A stretch of 64,000 bases of DNA from an archaeon (GCA_028279705.1 JANQNF010000024.1:174257-238256), one strand, 5' to 3'; shown: positions 33,510 to 41,430, counted from the stretch's first letter. Notes: generated from the letters alone by a model not told the origin. A program made the numbers and translations.

Positions 33510-34010
33510 ATGAAAAACCGTGACGTCGGCTTTCTGATGATCGGAGTGTCTGCATTGATAGGCTTCATCATATACTCCTTCAATTCAGCGCTGACTGAAA
33601 TAGTTAACACTTCATGCTCGCATGGTCCCAGTTGTCCAATGTGGGGAACCATAAACTTCCAGACCAACGTAAGCATAGCGCTCATGGCATTCGTTGCAGT
33701 CATAGGACTATACCTAGTCTTTTTCGGCAAGGAACAGGACATACGGGTGACAACGGTGGAAGAAATGGAAGTTCCCAAGTCGGACGGTGAAAAGCTGCTG
33801 GCTTCTGTGAAGGATATGGGGAAGGACGCGCATGACGTTCTCTCAAAGATAGTAGAATCGGACGGTACCATATTCCAGGCAGAGCTTGCCGAGAAGGCAG
33901 GGCTTAGTAAGGTTAGAGTGACACGCGTCCTTGACAAGCTGGAAGGCAGGGGAATTATAGAGCGCAAGAGACGCGGCATGACTAATGTCGTCATACTCAA
34001 ACACGACTGA
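33510..34010 (+). CDS. Membrane-anchored winged-helix regulator
   Basis: About 166 residues. Two membrane helices (FLMIGVSALIGFIIYSF and ALMAFVAVIGLYLVFFG) flank an outside loop with TSCSHGPSCPMWG, whose Cys and His could bind metal or form a disulfide. A C-terminal MarR/DUF7343-type winged helix follows (HDVLSKIVESDGTIFQAELA and SKVRVTRVLDKLEGRGIIER). The gene thus looks like a one-component sensor that detects an outside signal and acts on DNA from the membrane. The metal-transport genes follow directly. Confidence 0.83.
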   Translation: MKNRDVGFLMIGVSALIGFIIYSFNSALTEIVNTSCSHGPSCPMWGTINFQTNVSIALMAFVAVIGLYLVFFGKEQDIRVTTVEEMEVPKSDGEKLLASVKDMGKDAHDVLSKIVESDGTIFQAELAEKAGLSKVRVTRVLDKLEGRGIIERKRRGMTNVVILKHD

Positions 34011-34059
34011 AACTAGTTTCACGTATCTGTTCATAAGCTGTTTCAGTCCAGAATTTTTC

Positions 34060-34821
34060 ATGAGTTCAAAAAAATCAAAAAAGAAAATCAAAAAATCCTG
34101 TTGCGAAAAACGCAGCTCCGGCAGTGCCCGTCAGGGTATAATATACGGGCTAATCCCGCATACGGGATGTATAGCTTTCATAGTGGGGTCAGTACTTGGC
34201 GTGACGTTCCTCATGGAAGCATTCAGGCCGCTACTGATGAACAGGTGGTTCTTCCACATACTCATGGCAATATCCATAGGATTTGCGACTCTCTCTTCTG
34301 CAATATACCTCAGAAGACACACCCTCTTGTCGATGGACGGGATCCGTGCCAAGTGGCGGTACCTCTCCACGATGTATGGGTCCACCATCGGCATTAACCT
34401 GGTACTCTTCCTTTTCATATTCCCGGTACTTGCCAACGTGTCTTCGATTCCCGCGGCAGGCGCCGTGACATCAGCCGCTTCGGGTAGCTCCCTTGTTAGC
34501 ATGTCCGTTGACATACCGTGTCCCGGGCATGCACCCCTCATAACAGAAGAACTGAAAACAGTAAGTGGTGTACAGTCGGTCCGGTTCAGCTTCCCGAACG
34601 CATTTGAAGTCACATACGATCCGTCTGTGACGTCCACTGACGGGATGCTCTCACTTGAGGTTTTCAAAGAATATCCTGCGACCGTGATTTCTGACGAATC
34701 TGTCACTGAACCAACAGTCCAGAAAACAACTCCGGTAGCCCCAAAAAGCTACGGTGGTTCGTGTGGTGGTGGAGGCTGCGGTAGCGGATCTTGTGGCGGG
34801 AGCTGCGGTTGCGGCGGGTGA
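34060..34821 (+). CDS. MerC/MerT-like membrane protein with HMA domain and Gly-Cys tail
   Basis: About 253 residues. A very basic start with KSCCEKR leads to three or four membrane helices (GLIPHTGCIAFIVGSVLGVT and others), then a heavy-metal-associated-like domain in which the usual CxxC is CPGH (VDIPCPGHAPLITEELKTVS, then VTYDPSVTSTDGM), and a tail of Gly and Cys (SCGGGGCGSGSCGGSCGCGG). It is probably a metal importer, exporter or buffer; the metal is unknown. The ATG chosen begins the basic run; the upstream start would extend through the regulator gene end. Confidence 0.75.
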   Translation: MSSKKSKKKIKKSCCEKRSSGSARQGIIYGLIPHTGCIAFIVGSVLGVTFLMEAFRPLLMNRWFFHILMAISIGFATLSSAIYLRRHTLLSMDGIRAKWRYLSTMYGSTIGINLVLFLFIFPVLANVSSIPAAGAVTSAASGSSLVSMSVDIPCPGHAPLITEELKTVSGVQSVRFSFPNAFEVTYDPSVTSTDGMLSLEVFKEYPATVISDESVTEPTVQKTTPVAPKSYGGSCGGGGCGSGSCGGSCGCGG

Positions 34822-34861
34822 TATTTCTTATATCCTCTCTAAATATTGAATAGGTGTTTCT

Positions 34862-36049
34862 ATGGTAAAGGAAGACATGACTGATCCTATATGCGGTATG
34901 AAGGGTCACATAAAAGCCCACGGAATGTACTTCTGCAACGTCAGTTGTATAAAGAAGTACGAGAAGCAGGAAGGCATGACGAAGAACCTCTACGATGCGA
35001 AAAACGCTGAGATAAAAACCTGCTGCTCTACAGGCAACCGTCCGTGGTACAGAGAAAGACTCTATCAGTCACTCATACTTCTAGGCGCCATTTTCGTCAT
35101 TCACCAGCTTCTAATGCTTAATGGAATAATGGCACTTCACGGATTCTGGCACGCCTTCTACGACTACACGCTTCTCATATGGTGGGCTCTCCTGTTAGGG
35201 TTCATTATAGGCGGTATCATAGACTACCTCGTCCCAAGGGAATACATATCCAAGTTTTTCTCAAGCTCAAGGAAGAGGACCATCGGATGGTCAGTGCTCC
35301 TTGGATTTCTCATGAGTGCGTGTTCCCACGGCATACTTGCAATAGGGATAGAGCTTTACAGGAAGGGTGCAAGCATACCTGCTGTGATAGCGTTTCTAAT
35401 GGCAAGCCCGTGGGCAAACCTTCCCGTGACGGTTCTTTTGTTCAGCTTCTTTGGGCTGAATGCATTCCTGATAATACTTTCAGCCATAGTAGTTGCCGTG
35501 ATAACCGGACTTTTGTACCAGCTTCTTGACAGGAAGAACTTCATAGAGAAGAGCAAGCACATAACGCACATATCTTCTGATTTCTCTGCCAGAGCCGACA
35601 TGAAGAAGCGCTTGGAGGGATACAGGAAGGACCCCGACATTTCTCGTGTCTTCAGGGGCGTGCTCTCCGGATCGTGGTCGCTTACGAAGATGGTCATGTG
35701 GTGGATACTGCTTGGGATGGTATTTGCAAGTGCCGCCAACGCCTTCATAGCACCGGAGATGTTCAAGGCTTACATGGGCCCGACGCTGATGGGACTTCTA
35801 GTCACACTCGCTGTTGCCACTGTCATAGAGATATGCTCCGAAGGATCCGCACCGCTTTCATTCGAGATATACAGGCAGACGGGTGCGATTGGTAACAGTT
35901 TCGCCTTCCTCATGGCAGGAGTTGCTACGGACTACACTGAAGTCGGCCTGATTGCATCCAACATAGGAAAAAGGAGCGCATTACTGCTGCCTCTCATAAC
36001 GGTGCCACAGATAGTGATGCTTGCGTGGGTTTTCAATGCCATCCTCTGA
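34862..36049 (+). CDS. YHS-domain ArsP/DUF318-type permease
   Basis: 395 residues. Residues 1-40 form a YHS/TRASH-like metal site (DPICGMKGHIKAHGMYFCNV then CIKKYEK). After that comes a permease with about eight helices in two halves, with repeated motifs SACSHGILAIGIELYRKGAS and EICSEGSAPLSFEIYRQTGA. These E-and-Cys motifs match the DUF318/ArsP permeases that export organoarsenicals and related metal compounds. It ends the metal module that starts with the membrane-anchored regulator. Confidence 0.87.
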   Translation: MVKEDMTDPICGMKGHIKAHGMYFCNVSCIKKYEKQEGMTKNLYDAKNAEIKTCCSTGNRPWYRERLYQSLILLGAIFVIHQLLMLNGIMALHGFWHAFYDYTLLIWWALLLGFIIGGIIDYLVPREYISKFFSSSRKRTIGWSVLLGFLMSACSHGILAIGIELYRKGASIPAVIAFLMASPWANLPVTVLLFSFFGLNAFLIILSAIVVAVITGLLYQLLDRKNFIEKSKHITHISSDFSARADMKKRLEGYRKDPDISRVFRGVLSGSWSLTKMVMWWILLGMVFASAANAFIAPEMFKAYMGPTLMGLLVTLAVATVIEICSEGSAPLSFEIYRQTGAIGNSFAFLMAGVATDYTEVGLIASNIGKRSALLLPLITVPQIVMLAWVFNAIL

Positions 36050-36118
36050 TACCTCTCCTTAATTTCTCCTCCCGTTTAAACGATTACAATAAAAGCAGGT
36101 TAGTCCAAATAGTTAATC

Positions 36119-36505
36119 ATGGCGGACCAGAAGAAGATCATGGTTGTCGATGACGAGCCAAACGTTCTTGTCCTCATTGAACAACTCCTAGAAACTAATG
36201 GTTACGATGTGACCACTGCAAACAGCGGCAAGAAATGCCTGGAGCGCATACAAAAGGAACTGGTGAAGCCCGACCTCATTCTCCTTGACATAATGATGTC
36301 GGGGATTACGGGAATCGATGTCGCCAAAACGCTTAGAATGTGGCCAGAAACCAGGAAAATCAAGATAGTCTTCCTCACTGTCGTTAACAAGAACGAGTTT
36401 GAACCGAATATGCTCGAGGAACTTGACACGGTCGACTACATAACGAAGCCTTTCGACAACAACGACCTGTTGAGAAGGATAAAGTGGGCACTTGTGAGGG
36501 ACTAG
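36119..36505 (+). CDS. Stand-alone response regulator receiver domain
   Basis: 128 residues, CheY-like. Acidic pair in MVVDDEPNVL, phosphoacceptor Asp in LILLDIMMSG, switch Thr in VFLTVVNKN and Lys in DYITKPFD. No output domain follows. No histidine kinase or CheA-like gene is seen in the window, so its phosphodonor is not here. It is convergent with the hemerythrin gene, the two stops abutting. Confidence 0.93.
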   Translation: MADQKKIMVVDDEPNVLVLIEQLLETNGYDVTTANSGKKCLERIQKELVKPDLILLDIMMSGITGIDVAKTLRMWPETRKIKIVFLTVVNKNEFEPNMLEELDTVDYITKPFDNNDLLRRIKWALVRD

Positions 36506-36931
36506 TTACAGCTTTTCCCTGGCTATTTTCAATAGCTCATCCTCGCTTTTCACATGTTCCCTCAGAGTCTCGACCAGACCCCTCACTCCGGATTCCACTT
36601 CATCCCTTGTCCAGTTGTCCATCTTCCTTATGATATCGAGCATGCCGACACTCCTGTGTATCTCTTCGTGGTCGCCGAGAATGCCATCTATGACTTTTTC
36701 AGGATGGTCGATGGACCTGAGGAACGGGAAAAGTACCTCCTCCTCTTCCTTTTTATGTGCACTGACCGTGGTCTTCATGTACAGAAGGAAAACGTCAAGC
36801 GCCAGCTTCATGTCCTGCAGGTTCCCGCCATTTCTGAACTTCTCAAGCGAATTTTCGATCTTATCTATCTTCTCGAGAATGTCACCGTGACATTTCTCCA
36901 TCCCATCTATACGTTTAGCTATCTCTTTCAT
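36506..36931 (-). CDS. Hemerythrin HHE-domain protein
   Basis: 141 residues, four-helix bundle. Candidate diiron ligands: CHGDILEKI, VSAHKKEEEEVLFPF, LGDHEEIHRS and LREHVKSEDE. Proteins of this type bind oxygen, nitric oxide or iron. It is the last gene of the oxidative-stress operon that begins at 41386, 21 bases after desulfoferrodoxin. Confidence 0.9.
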   Translation of the reverse strand: MKEIAKRIDGMEKCHGDILEKIDKIENSLEKFRNGGNLQDMKLALDVFLLYMKTTVSAHKKEEEEVLFPFLRSIDHPEKVIDGILGDHEEIHRSVGMLDIIRKMDNWTRDEVESGVRGLVETLREHVKSEDELLKIAREKL

Positions 36932-36952
36932 GGCGAATCACCGTGTGCGCGT

Positions 36953-37327
36953 TCAACTCTTCCAGAGTCCGTGCAGGTTGCAGAATTCCCTGGCTTCCAC
37001 CGCCTCGGACTCGATATCGAATTCGGCAACGGGCTTCTTTCCCGGGCTCAGAAACTTCCTGCAGGATTTGCCGTCTGCGAACACTTCTATCCACTCTATG
37101 AAGTGCTCCTTTTCCATCGGATGCTCAACGGAACCTACCTTCACAACTATCCCGTTTTCAGTCTTTTCTATTACCGGGACGTGCTTTTCCTGCGCTGCAT
37201 CGACTGTATTTTCGACAAGCAGTTCCATAGGCTTGCTGCAGCATACGAGCTGCCCCACACTTGCGTGTACGACTTCAACAATGTTTCCGCACACGCTGCA
37301 CTTGTATATCTCTCTTAATTCCGTCAT
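36953..37327 (-). CDS. dfx: Desulfoferrodoxin (superoxide reductase)
   Basis: 124 residues with both domains: an N-terminal desulforedoxin centre ([13 protein letters not shown] and LVCCSKPM) and the catalytic Fe(His)4Cys centre ([31 protein letters not shown]). It reduces superoxide to peroxide without releasing oxygen; the peroxiredoxin of the same operon can then remove the peroxide. Confidence 0.95.
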   Translation of the reverse strand: MTELREIYKCSVCGNIVEVVHASVGQLVCCSKPMELLVENTVDAAQEKHVPVIEKTENGIVVKVGSVEHPMEKEHFIEWIEVFADGKSCRKFLSPGKKPVAEFDIESEAVEAREFCNLHGLWKS

Positions 37328-37343
37328 ATCAAAACCTCCTCAC

Positions 37344-38249
37344 TTAATCCTTACTTTCCGCAATGTATCTTGCGGCCTTTATGAGCGCCATCGTTCCCTG
37401 GCCGGCAGATATGACGTACTGGTATTCATGTCCTGTTGCCACGTCACCTGCAGCGAATATACCCGGAACGCTCGTATTGGCCTGGCAGTTGACCTTTATG
37501 TGCTCGTGCTCGTCAACGTCTACCAGCCCTTTGAACGGCCCGCTCTCCGGCACGCGTCCTATCTCTATTATCACGCCTCGCACGTCAATCCTTTGTTCTT
37601 TACCGTCTTTCTCGTAGATAACCCCGTTTACAAGCCCATCTCCGGTTATCTTCTTCGTGTTTGCGTTGAATATCACATTAACCTTGGGATTATTCTGCAC
37701 TTTCTCTATAAGATATTCATGCCCTGTGAACTCGCCTCCGAGGACGATCATGTGTATCTTTGATGCTATGTCTTTCATGAAGTCTACTGCCTCAAGTGCA
37801 GAATTGCCACCGCCGACTATTGCCACGTCCATACCTGAAAATAGCGGCCCGTCACACACGGAGCAGTAGGTCACGCCTTTATTTGCGAATTCCTTTTCTC
37901 CGGGGATGCCAAGCTTTCTGGCTTCAGATCCCGTCGCTATTATGACGGTTCTGGTTTCGTATTTGCTCTTATCGGTGACTACCACGAAATCACGACCATT
38001 CTTCCTCACTTCACTGACCGTTTCCATCTTGACACTGACATTGTTTGCCTTCATCTGCTCTTCCATTATCTTGCGAAATCCTATTCCAGTAGTCTTCACT
38101 ATGCCCGGATAGTTGAGCACTTCGCCGCTGACCATGAACTGGCCGCCGAAGTCCCTTGATATGATCTCGTATTTCATCCTCTTTCTGGCAGCGTACATGG
38201 CCGCGGTCAGGCCTGCTATCCCTGCACCTATTATTATCGTATCGTACAT
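37344..38249 (-). CDS. trxB: Thioredoxin reductase
   Basis: 301 residues. FAD motif GAGIAGLTAAMYAARK, active site TYCSVCDGPLF (CSVC), NAD(P) motif IVGGGNSALEAVDFM and FAD motif IFAAGDVATGHEYQYV. It transfers electrons from NAD(P)H to thioredoxin or glutaredoxin, here probably to the glutaredoxin and peroxiredoxin of the same operon. It starts three bases before the FTR-like gene stop in the transcript order. Confidence 0.95.
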   Translation of the reverse strand: MYDTIIIGAGIAGLTAAMYAARKRMKYEIISRDFGGQFMVSGEVLNYPGIVKTTGIGFRKIMEEQMKANNVSVKMETVSEVRKNGRDFVVVTDKSKYETRTVIIATGSEARKLGIPGEKEFANKGVTYCSVCDGPLFSGMDVAIVGGGNSALEAVDFMKDIASKIHMIVLGGEFTGHEYLIEKVQNNPKVNVIFNANTKKITGDGLVNGVIYEKDGKEQRIDVRGVIIEIGRVPESGPFKGLVDVDEHEHIKVNCQANTSVPGIFAAGDVATGHEYQYVISAGQGTMALIKAARYIAESKD

Positions 38250-38252
38250 TTG

Positions 38253-38519
38253 TCACCTCTTAACGAAGAGTCCGCACCAGCAGCGGCCCTCCTTTACCCA
38301 CGTCTCATGCGTCTTGAAATTGCACGGGCAGAGCAGTTCTATGTTTCGTTCCCTGGTCCCGTCAGGAAGCCTGCACGGGCACAACTTCAACTTGCTGTTC
38401 TTCTCGTTTTCCAGCACACCATCTATTATCTTCTCCACGAAATCGCGGTCAGGGTTCAGCATGAAGTCATTACCTTCAGTGAAGTCCTCCCATGCTTTCC
38501 TCAATTCTTCCCTGTTCAT
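38253..38519 (-). CDS. Ferredoxin:thioredoxin reductase beta-like protein
   Basis: 88 residues from the ATG of MNREELRKAWEDF. The cysteine pattern LKLCPCRLPDG, LLCPCNF and GRCWCGLF is that of the catalytic chain of ferredoxin:thioredoxin reductase, which holds a 4Fe-4S cluster beside a redox disulfide. It allows ferredoxin to reduce a thioredoxin-like partner. The start overlaps the stop of the rubredoxin-like gene (ATGA), so translation is coupled. Confidence 0.92.
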   Translation of the reverse strand: MNREELRKAWEDFTEGNDFMLNPDRDFVEKIIDGVLENEKNSKLKLCPCRLPDGTRERNIELLCPCNFKTHETWVKEGRCWCGLFVKR

Positions 38520-38659
38520 AGATTCATCACGTATCTTGCCTCGCTTTCGTCTATGCGGACATACGCGTTTTTCTGCCCGCAGGTCGGGCACGCCTCAGGT
38601 CCCGACACGCCGTAGTGCACGTCGCTACATACGTTGCAGCGAAAAAGGTCCTTGCTCAT
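38516..38659 (-). CDS. Rubredoxin-like small protein
   Basis: 47 residues: MSKDLFRCNVCSDVHYG, then EACPTCGQKNAYVR. The two CxxC pairs resemble the rubredoxin-type zinc or iron ribbon found at the end of rubrerythrins. It overlaps glutamate dehydrogenase upstream and the FTR-like gene downstream by four bases each. It may pass electrons to desulfoferrodoxin or ferritin-type proteins; inferred from context. Confidence 0.85.
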   Translation of the reverse strand: MSKDLFRCNVCSDVHYGVSGPEACPTCGQKNAYVRIDESEARYVMNL

Positions 38660-39747
38660 TCGCACCCCTTCACTCTTTCTTTGGCAATTTCCATCGCGGC
38701 TTCCCTTGGAGCCACTTTCTTCTTTCTGGCAGCATCCAGTACGATATTTGTGTTCTCCGTTACCTTCTCCTCAATGGCCTCGAACATCTCCTTTTCACCG
38801 CCGCCCTTGTGCTCCACGTATGAGCTTATGACACCTCCGGCGTTGGCGACGAAATCCGGCACCACCAGGATGCCCTTATCGTGGCACATCTTCTCAACTT
38901 CCTGTGTCATCGGGATGTTGCTTCCCTGTACTATAAGTTTAAATTTAAGCCTCGAAACGTCCGCAGGCTTTACCAGGTCCGGTATGGCTGCTGTTATTAG
39001 CACATCGGCGTCCACCTGCAGTATGTCCTCGCAGCATTTCATCGACCCTGGCTTGTAGTTTGTTACAGTTCCCGTGTCCTCCTTGACCTTCATGAGCTTC
39101 TCGAAATCAATACCTTCTTCATTGTAAACCACGCCCTTGCTGTCCGACACGGCCACGAGCTTGCACCCACAGTTTTCTGAAAGGAACTTCGCAACGAACT
39201 GCCCGACGTTTCCAAAACCTTCTATTGCGACGCGTGCACCCGACATGTCCATTCCCATGTGCTCAGCAGCAACCAAAGCTGACTGGTATGTACCAAAGCC
39301 GGTACTTCCCAGTTCGTGCGGCAGGCCTCCCATGGACTTTGGCTTTCCGGTCGCGGACTTCCTGTCACCGTTTGCGTTCACGAACCATTCGATCTCATTT
39401 TCGGCCATGTTCATGTCAGGTGCGGCTATGTACTTGTCGGGACATACTATCTTAACAGCCTTTGAGAACGCTTCCACGATCTCCTTTTTCTTCTTACCTG
39501 ACATTGTCTTGTCGTCTGCGACTATTCCGGATTTTGCCCCACCAAACGGCAGTCCGGCGAGTGCATTCTTCCACGTCATCGCCCTTGCAAGCCTGAAGAC
39601 TTCTTCGGCAGTCACTGTCGGCGTCATCCTTATGCCGCCCTTGCCGGGACCGAGATTCGTGTTGTCGATGACGACAAATCCTTTCATGCCAGTGCAGGGG
39701 TTGTAAACATTGAGGACGACTTCCGGTCCATATTCGTCATTTTCCAT
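38656..39747 (-). CDS. gdhA: Glutamate dehydrogenase-family enzyme
   Basis: 363 residues, somewhat shorter than usual Glu dehydrogenases (about 415) and nearer to Leu/Phe dehydrogenases. Substrate and catalytic residues: GKGGIRMTP, LPFGGAKSGIVAD (Lys) and AAPDMNM (Asp), with the dinucleotide motif VAIEGFGNVGQFVAKFL. It interconverts a 2-oxo acid plus ammonia with an amino acid. Its place inside an operon of thiol and oxygen defence is unusual; it might supply NADPH. Which amino acid is used cannot be decided here. Confidence 0.9.
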   Translation of the reverse strand: MENDEYGPEVVLNVYNPCTGMKGFVVIDNTNLGPGKGGIRMTPTVTAEEVFRLARAMTWKNALAGLPFGGAKSGIVADDKTMSGKKKKEIVEAFSKAVKIVCPDKYIAAPDMNMAENEIEWFVNANGDRKSATGKPKSMGGLPHELGSTGFGTYQSALVAAEHMGMDMSGARVAIEGFGNVGQFVAKFLSENCGCKLVAVSDSKGVVYNEEGIDFEKLMKVKEDTGTVTNYKPGSMKCCEDILQVDADVLITAAIPDLVKPADVSRLKFKLIVQGSNIPMTQEVEKMCHDKGILVVPDFVANAGGVISSYVEHKGGGEKEMFEAIEEKVTENTNIVLDAARKKKVAPREAAMEIAKERVKGCE

Positions 39748-39755
39748 TCATGCAC

Positions 39756-39992
39756 CTACTTGTTTCCAAGTTCTTTTTCTATTGCGTCTTTGTCGAACCC
39801 GACTATGATCTTGCCGTTTATCTCTACCTGCGGCACGCCCATCTGTCCGGACTTCTCCACCATTTCCTTTGCGGCTTCCTGATCGCTTGCGACGTTGATG
39901 TCCTCGTATTTGACTCCTTTCTCAGTCAGGAACTCCTTGACCATGTGGCAGTACGGGCACGTCGGGGTTGAATATACCTTTACCTCAGTCAT
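39756..39992 (-). CDS. Glutaredoxin-like protein
   Basis: 78 residues from the ATG of MTEVKVYSTPTCPYCHMVKE with a GGAGGTG site. Active site CPYC, cis-Pro region MGVPQVEINGKIIVGFD. It belongs to the NrdH/Grx group that is reduced by thioredoxin reductase in organisms without glutathione. It probably links TrxB with the operon's peroxiredoxin. Confidence 0.94.
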   Translation of the reverse strand: MTEVKVYSTPTCPYCHMVKEFLTEKGVKYEDINVASDQEAAKEMVEKSGQMGVPQVEINGKIIVGFDKDAIEKELGNK

Positions 39993-40023
39993 TATAACAC
40001 CTCCAAATATTAACAAAGAGGGA

Positions 40024-40515
40024 TCACTCCCTCTTTGAAAGGGCCTGATCAAGCATCATCAGGCCGTTGACAGAATTTCCTATCAACTTCAACTTTTCTA
40101 CGATTTCCAGTGCCGAAGCCTCTTCCTCGACCTGCTCGTCGATGAACCAGTGTAGCATTACCTTTGTTGCGTGGTCCTTTTCCTTTTCTGCAAGGTCGTA
40201 AAGCTTGTTTATGCAGCCTGTGATGTACTGCTCATGCTTGTATGCTTCCTGGAACGCGGCCAGCGGTGATGCCCACTTCGCAGGCGGCTTCTTCAGTGCC
40301 TCCAGTGTCGCAGTCCCGTCCCTATCAAACAGGAAGTCGTGGAACTTCATTGCATGTTCCCTTTCTTCTTCTGCCTGCTTCTTCATCCAGTGAGCAAAGC
40401 CCTTAAGGTTTTGTGACTCAAAGTATGAAGCCATTGCAAGGTATATGTACTCGGAGTACAATTCCTCGTTCATCTGCACGTTTACAGCACTTTCCATCTT
40501 CTTGCTTATATTCAT
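40024..40515 (-). CDS. ftn: Ferritin
   Basis: 163 residues, FtnA type. Ferroxidase ligands: NEELYSEYIYLAMASYFESQ, EEEREHAMKFHDFLF and the third helix with EQYITGCINKLYDLAE plus EEEASALEIVEKL. It oxidises and stores iron in a 24-subunit shell, removing iron that would react with peroxide. Flanked by the two cysteine-rich small genes and glutaredoxin in one transcript. Confidence 0.95.
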   Translation of the reverse strand: MNISKKMESAVNVQMNEELYSEYIYLAMASYFESQNLKGFAHWMKKQAEEEREHAMKFHDFLFDRDGTATLEALKKPPAKWASPLAAFQEAYKHEQYITGCINKLYDLAEKEKDHATKVMLHWFIDEQVEEEASALEIVEKLKLIGNSVNGLMMLDQALSKRE

Positions 40516-40593
40516 CCAAATCCCTCCTTTTTTGATTAAAAATTTTCTTACAGTCTTTCTTTGTTTTACTTACTTTTCTTGTTTTCGCTCCTG

Positions 40594-40671
40594 CTAGCAT
40601 GAGCAGCAGCAACAGCAGCACGAATCTTCATGTTTCTTTCCCTTTTTTGCTCCCTTCTTTTTCTCGTCCAT
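40594..40671 (-). CDS. Cys-tailed miniprotein (25 residues)
   Basis: MDEKKKGAKKGKKHED, then SCCCCCCSC and a TAG stop. A perfect GGAGGTG site precedes the ATG by eight bases. It lies 12 bases after the peroxiredoxin stop and before ferritin, in the oxidative-stress operon. Eight of 25 residues are not just Cys but form one run of six plus one more after Ser. The highly basic front and poly-Cys end suggest metal or persulfide binding, or attachment to a nucleic acid or membrane. No family recognised. Confidence 0.7.
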   Translation of the reverse strand: MDEKKKGAKKGKKHEDSCCCCCCSC

Positions 40672-40683
40672 AGAAGACACCTC

Positions 40684-41247
40684 CTAAATCTTACCTACAA
40701 GATCAGTTCCTGGTTTGAGCGTATCCTTTCCAGGAGACCAGCTTGCCGGGCATACCAGACCCTTGTTCTCGCTTACAAACTTTGCAGCCTGAAGTTTTCG
40801 AAGAGTCTCCTTGATGTTTCTTCCTATGCTGTTATCGTGCATTTCTATGGATTTTATCACACCTTCGGGGTCTATTATGAATGTTGCCCTCATTGAAAGA
40901 CCTTCATTTTCCATGTAAGTTCCAAATTCCCTGCACATCTTTCCTGTGGGGTCTGCGATCATAGGATATTTTATCTTCTTTATTGCAGGCGAATTGTCGT
41001 GCCATGCCTTATGAGAAAATGCAGTGTCTGTGCTGACACTAAGTATCTCTGCGCCAAGCTTTGAAAATTCACCGTGATGCTCAGCTGCCTCTTCAAGTTC
41101 TGTTGGGCAGACAAATGTGAAGTCTGCCGGGTAGAAAAGTAGCACTGCCCACTTTCCTTCATAATCGGATAATTTTATCTTTTTTATTTCACCTTCATGG
41201 TAAGCTTCCAGTTCAAAATCAGCTATCTTATCTCCAACTCCTAACAT
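40684..41247 (-). CDS. prx: Peroxiredoxin (AhpC/2-Cys type)
   Basis: 187 residues. Peroxidatic Cys in PADFTFVCPTELEE and resolving Cys in LVCPASWSPG near the end, with the catalytic Arg region GLSMRATFIIDPEG. It reduces hydrogen peroxide, with electrons from the thiol enzymes of the same operon. The ATG used follows a GGTGAT site; the in-frame TTG immediately before is less likely. Confidence 0.95.
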   Translation of the reverse strand: MLGVGDKIADFELEAYHEGEIKKIKLSDYEGKWAVLLFYPADFTFVCPTELEEAAEHHGEFSKLGAEILSVSTDTAFSHKAWHDNSPAIKKIKYPMIADPTGKMCREFGTYMENEGLSMRATFIIDPEGVIKSIEMHDNSIGRNIKETLRKLQAAKFVSENKGLVCPASWSPGKDTLKPGTDLVGKI

Positions 41248-41263
41248 CAAATCACCCTATTTT

Positions 41264-41386
41264 TTAGCAACAGCAGCAATTTGTGCCGTGCTTTTTTTCA
41301 TACTCCTTCATTTCTTTTGTGCAGCAAACAGGAGCCTTTCCGGATTCCTTTACAGACTCGCAGTCAACGCATTTCCACTTTGTCAT
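41264..41386 (-). CDS. Cys-rich miniprotein ending in CCCC (40 residues)
   Basis: It begins MTKWKCVDCESVKESGKAP, has VCCTKEMKEYEKKHGTN in the middle and ends in CCCC. The first CxxC and the CC resemble a desulforedoxin-like site (compare KCSVCG and CC in the operon's desulfoferrodoxin), while the poly-Cys end is extra. GAGGTG ribosome site. It is the first gene of the operon and starts just under the palindrome at 41407-41430. Confidence 0.75.
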   Translation of the reverse strand: MTKWKCVDCESVKESGKAPVCCTKEMKEYEKKHGTNCCCC

Positions 41387-41406
41387 ATTAAACACCTCTT
41401 GCTTTT

Positions 41407-41430
41407 TTATATGAAAATGATTTCATATAA
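41407..41430. promoter_or_regulatory. 24-base perfect palindrome in the oxidative-stress promoter
   Basis: Two ten-base arms, TTATATGAAA and TTTCATATAA, are separated by ATGA. The element lies 21 bases before the first gene of the operon on one side and 33 before the Lrp/AsnC gene on the other, and overlaps TATA-like sequence. It is the best candidate operator for that regulator. Confidence 0.65.

Noticed and set aside
40418-40621. Poly-Leu open frame (MLLLLLLML start) overlapping the Cys miniprotein
   Set aside because: It reads the TGC/TGT run out of frame; the Cys frame has the GGAGGTG site and proper spacing.
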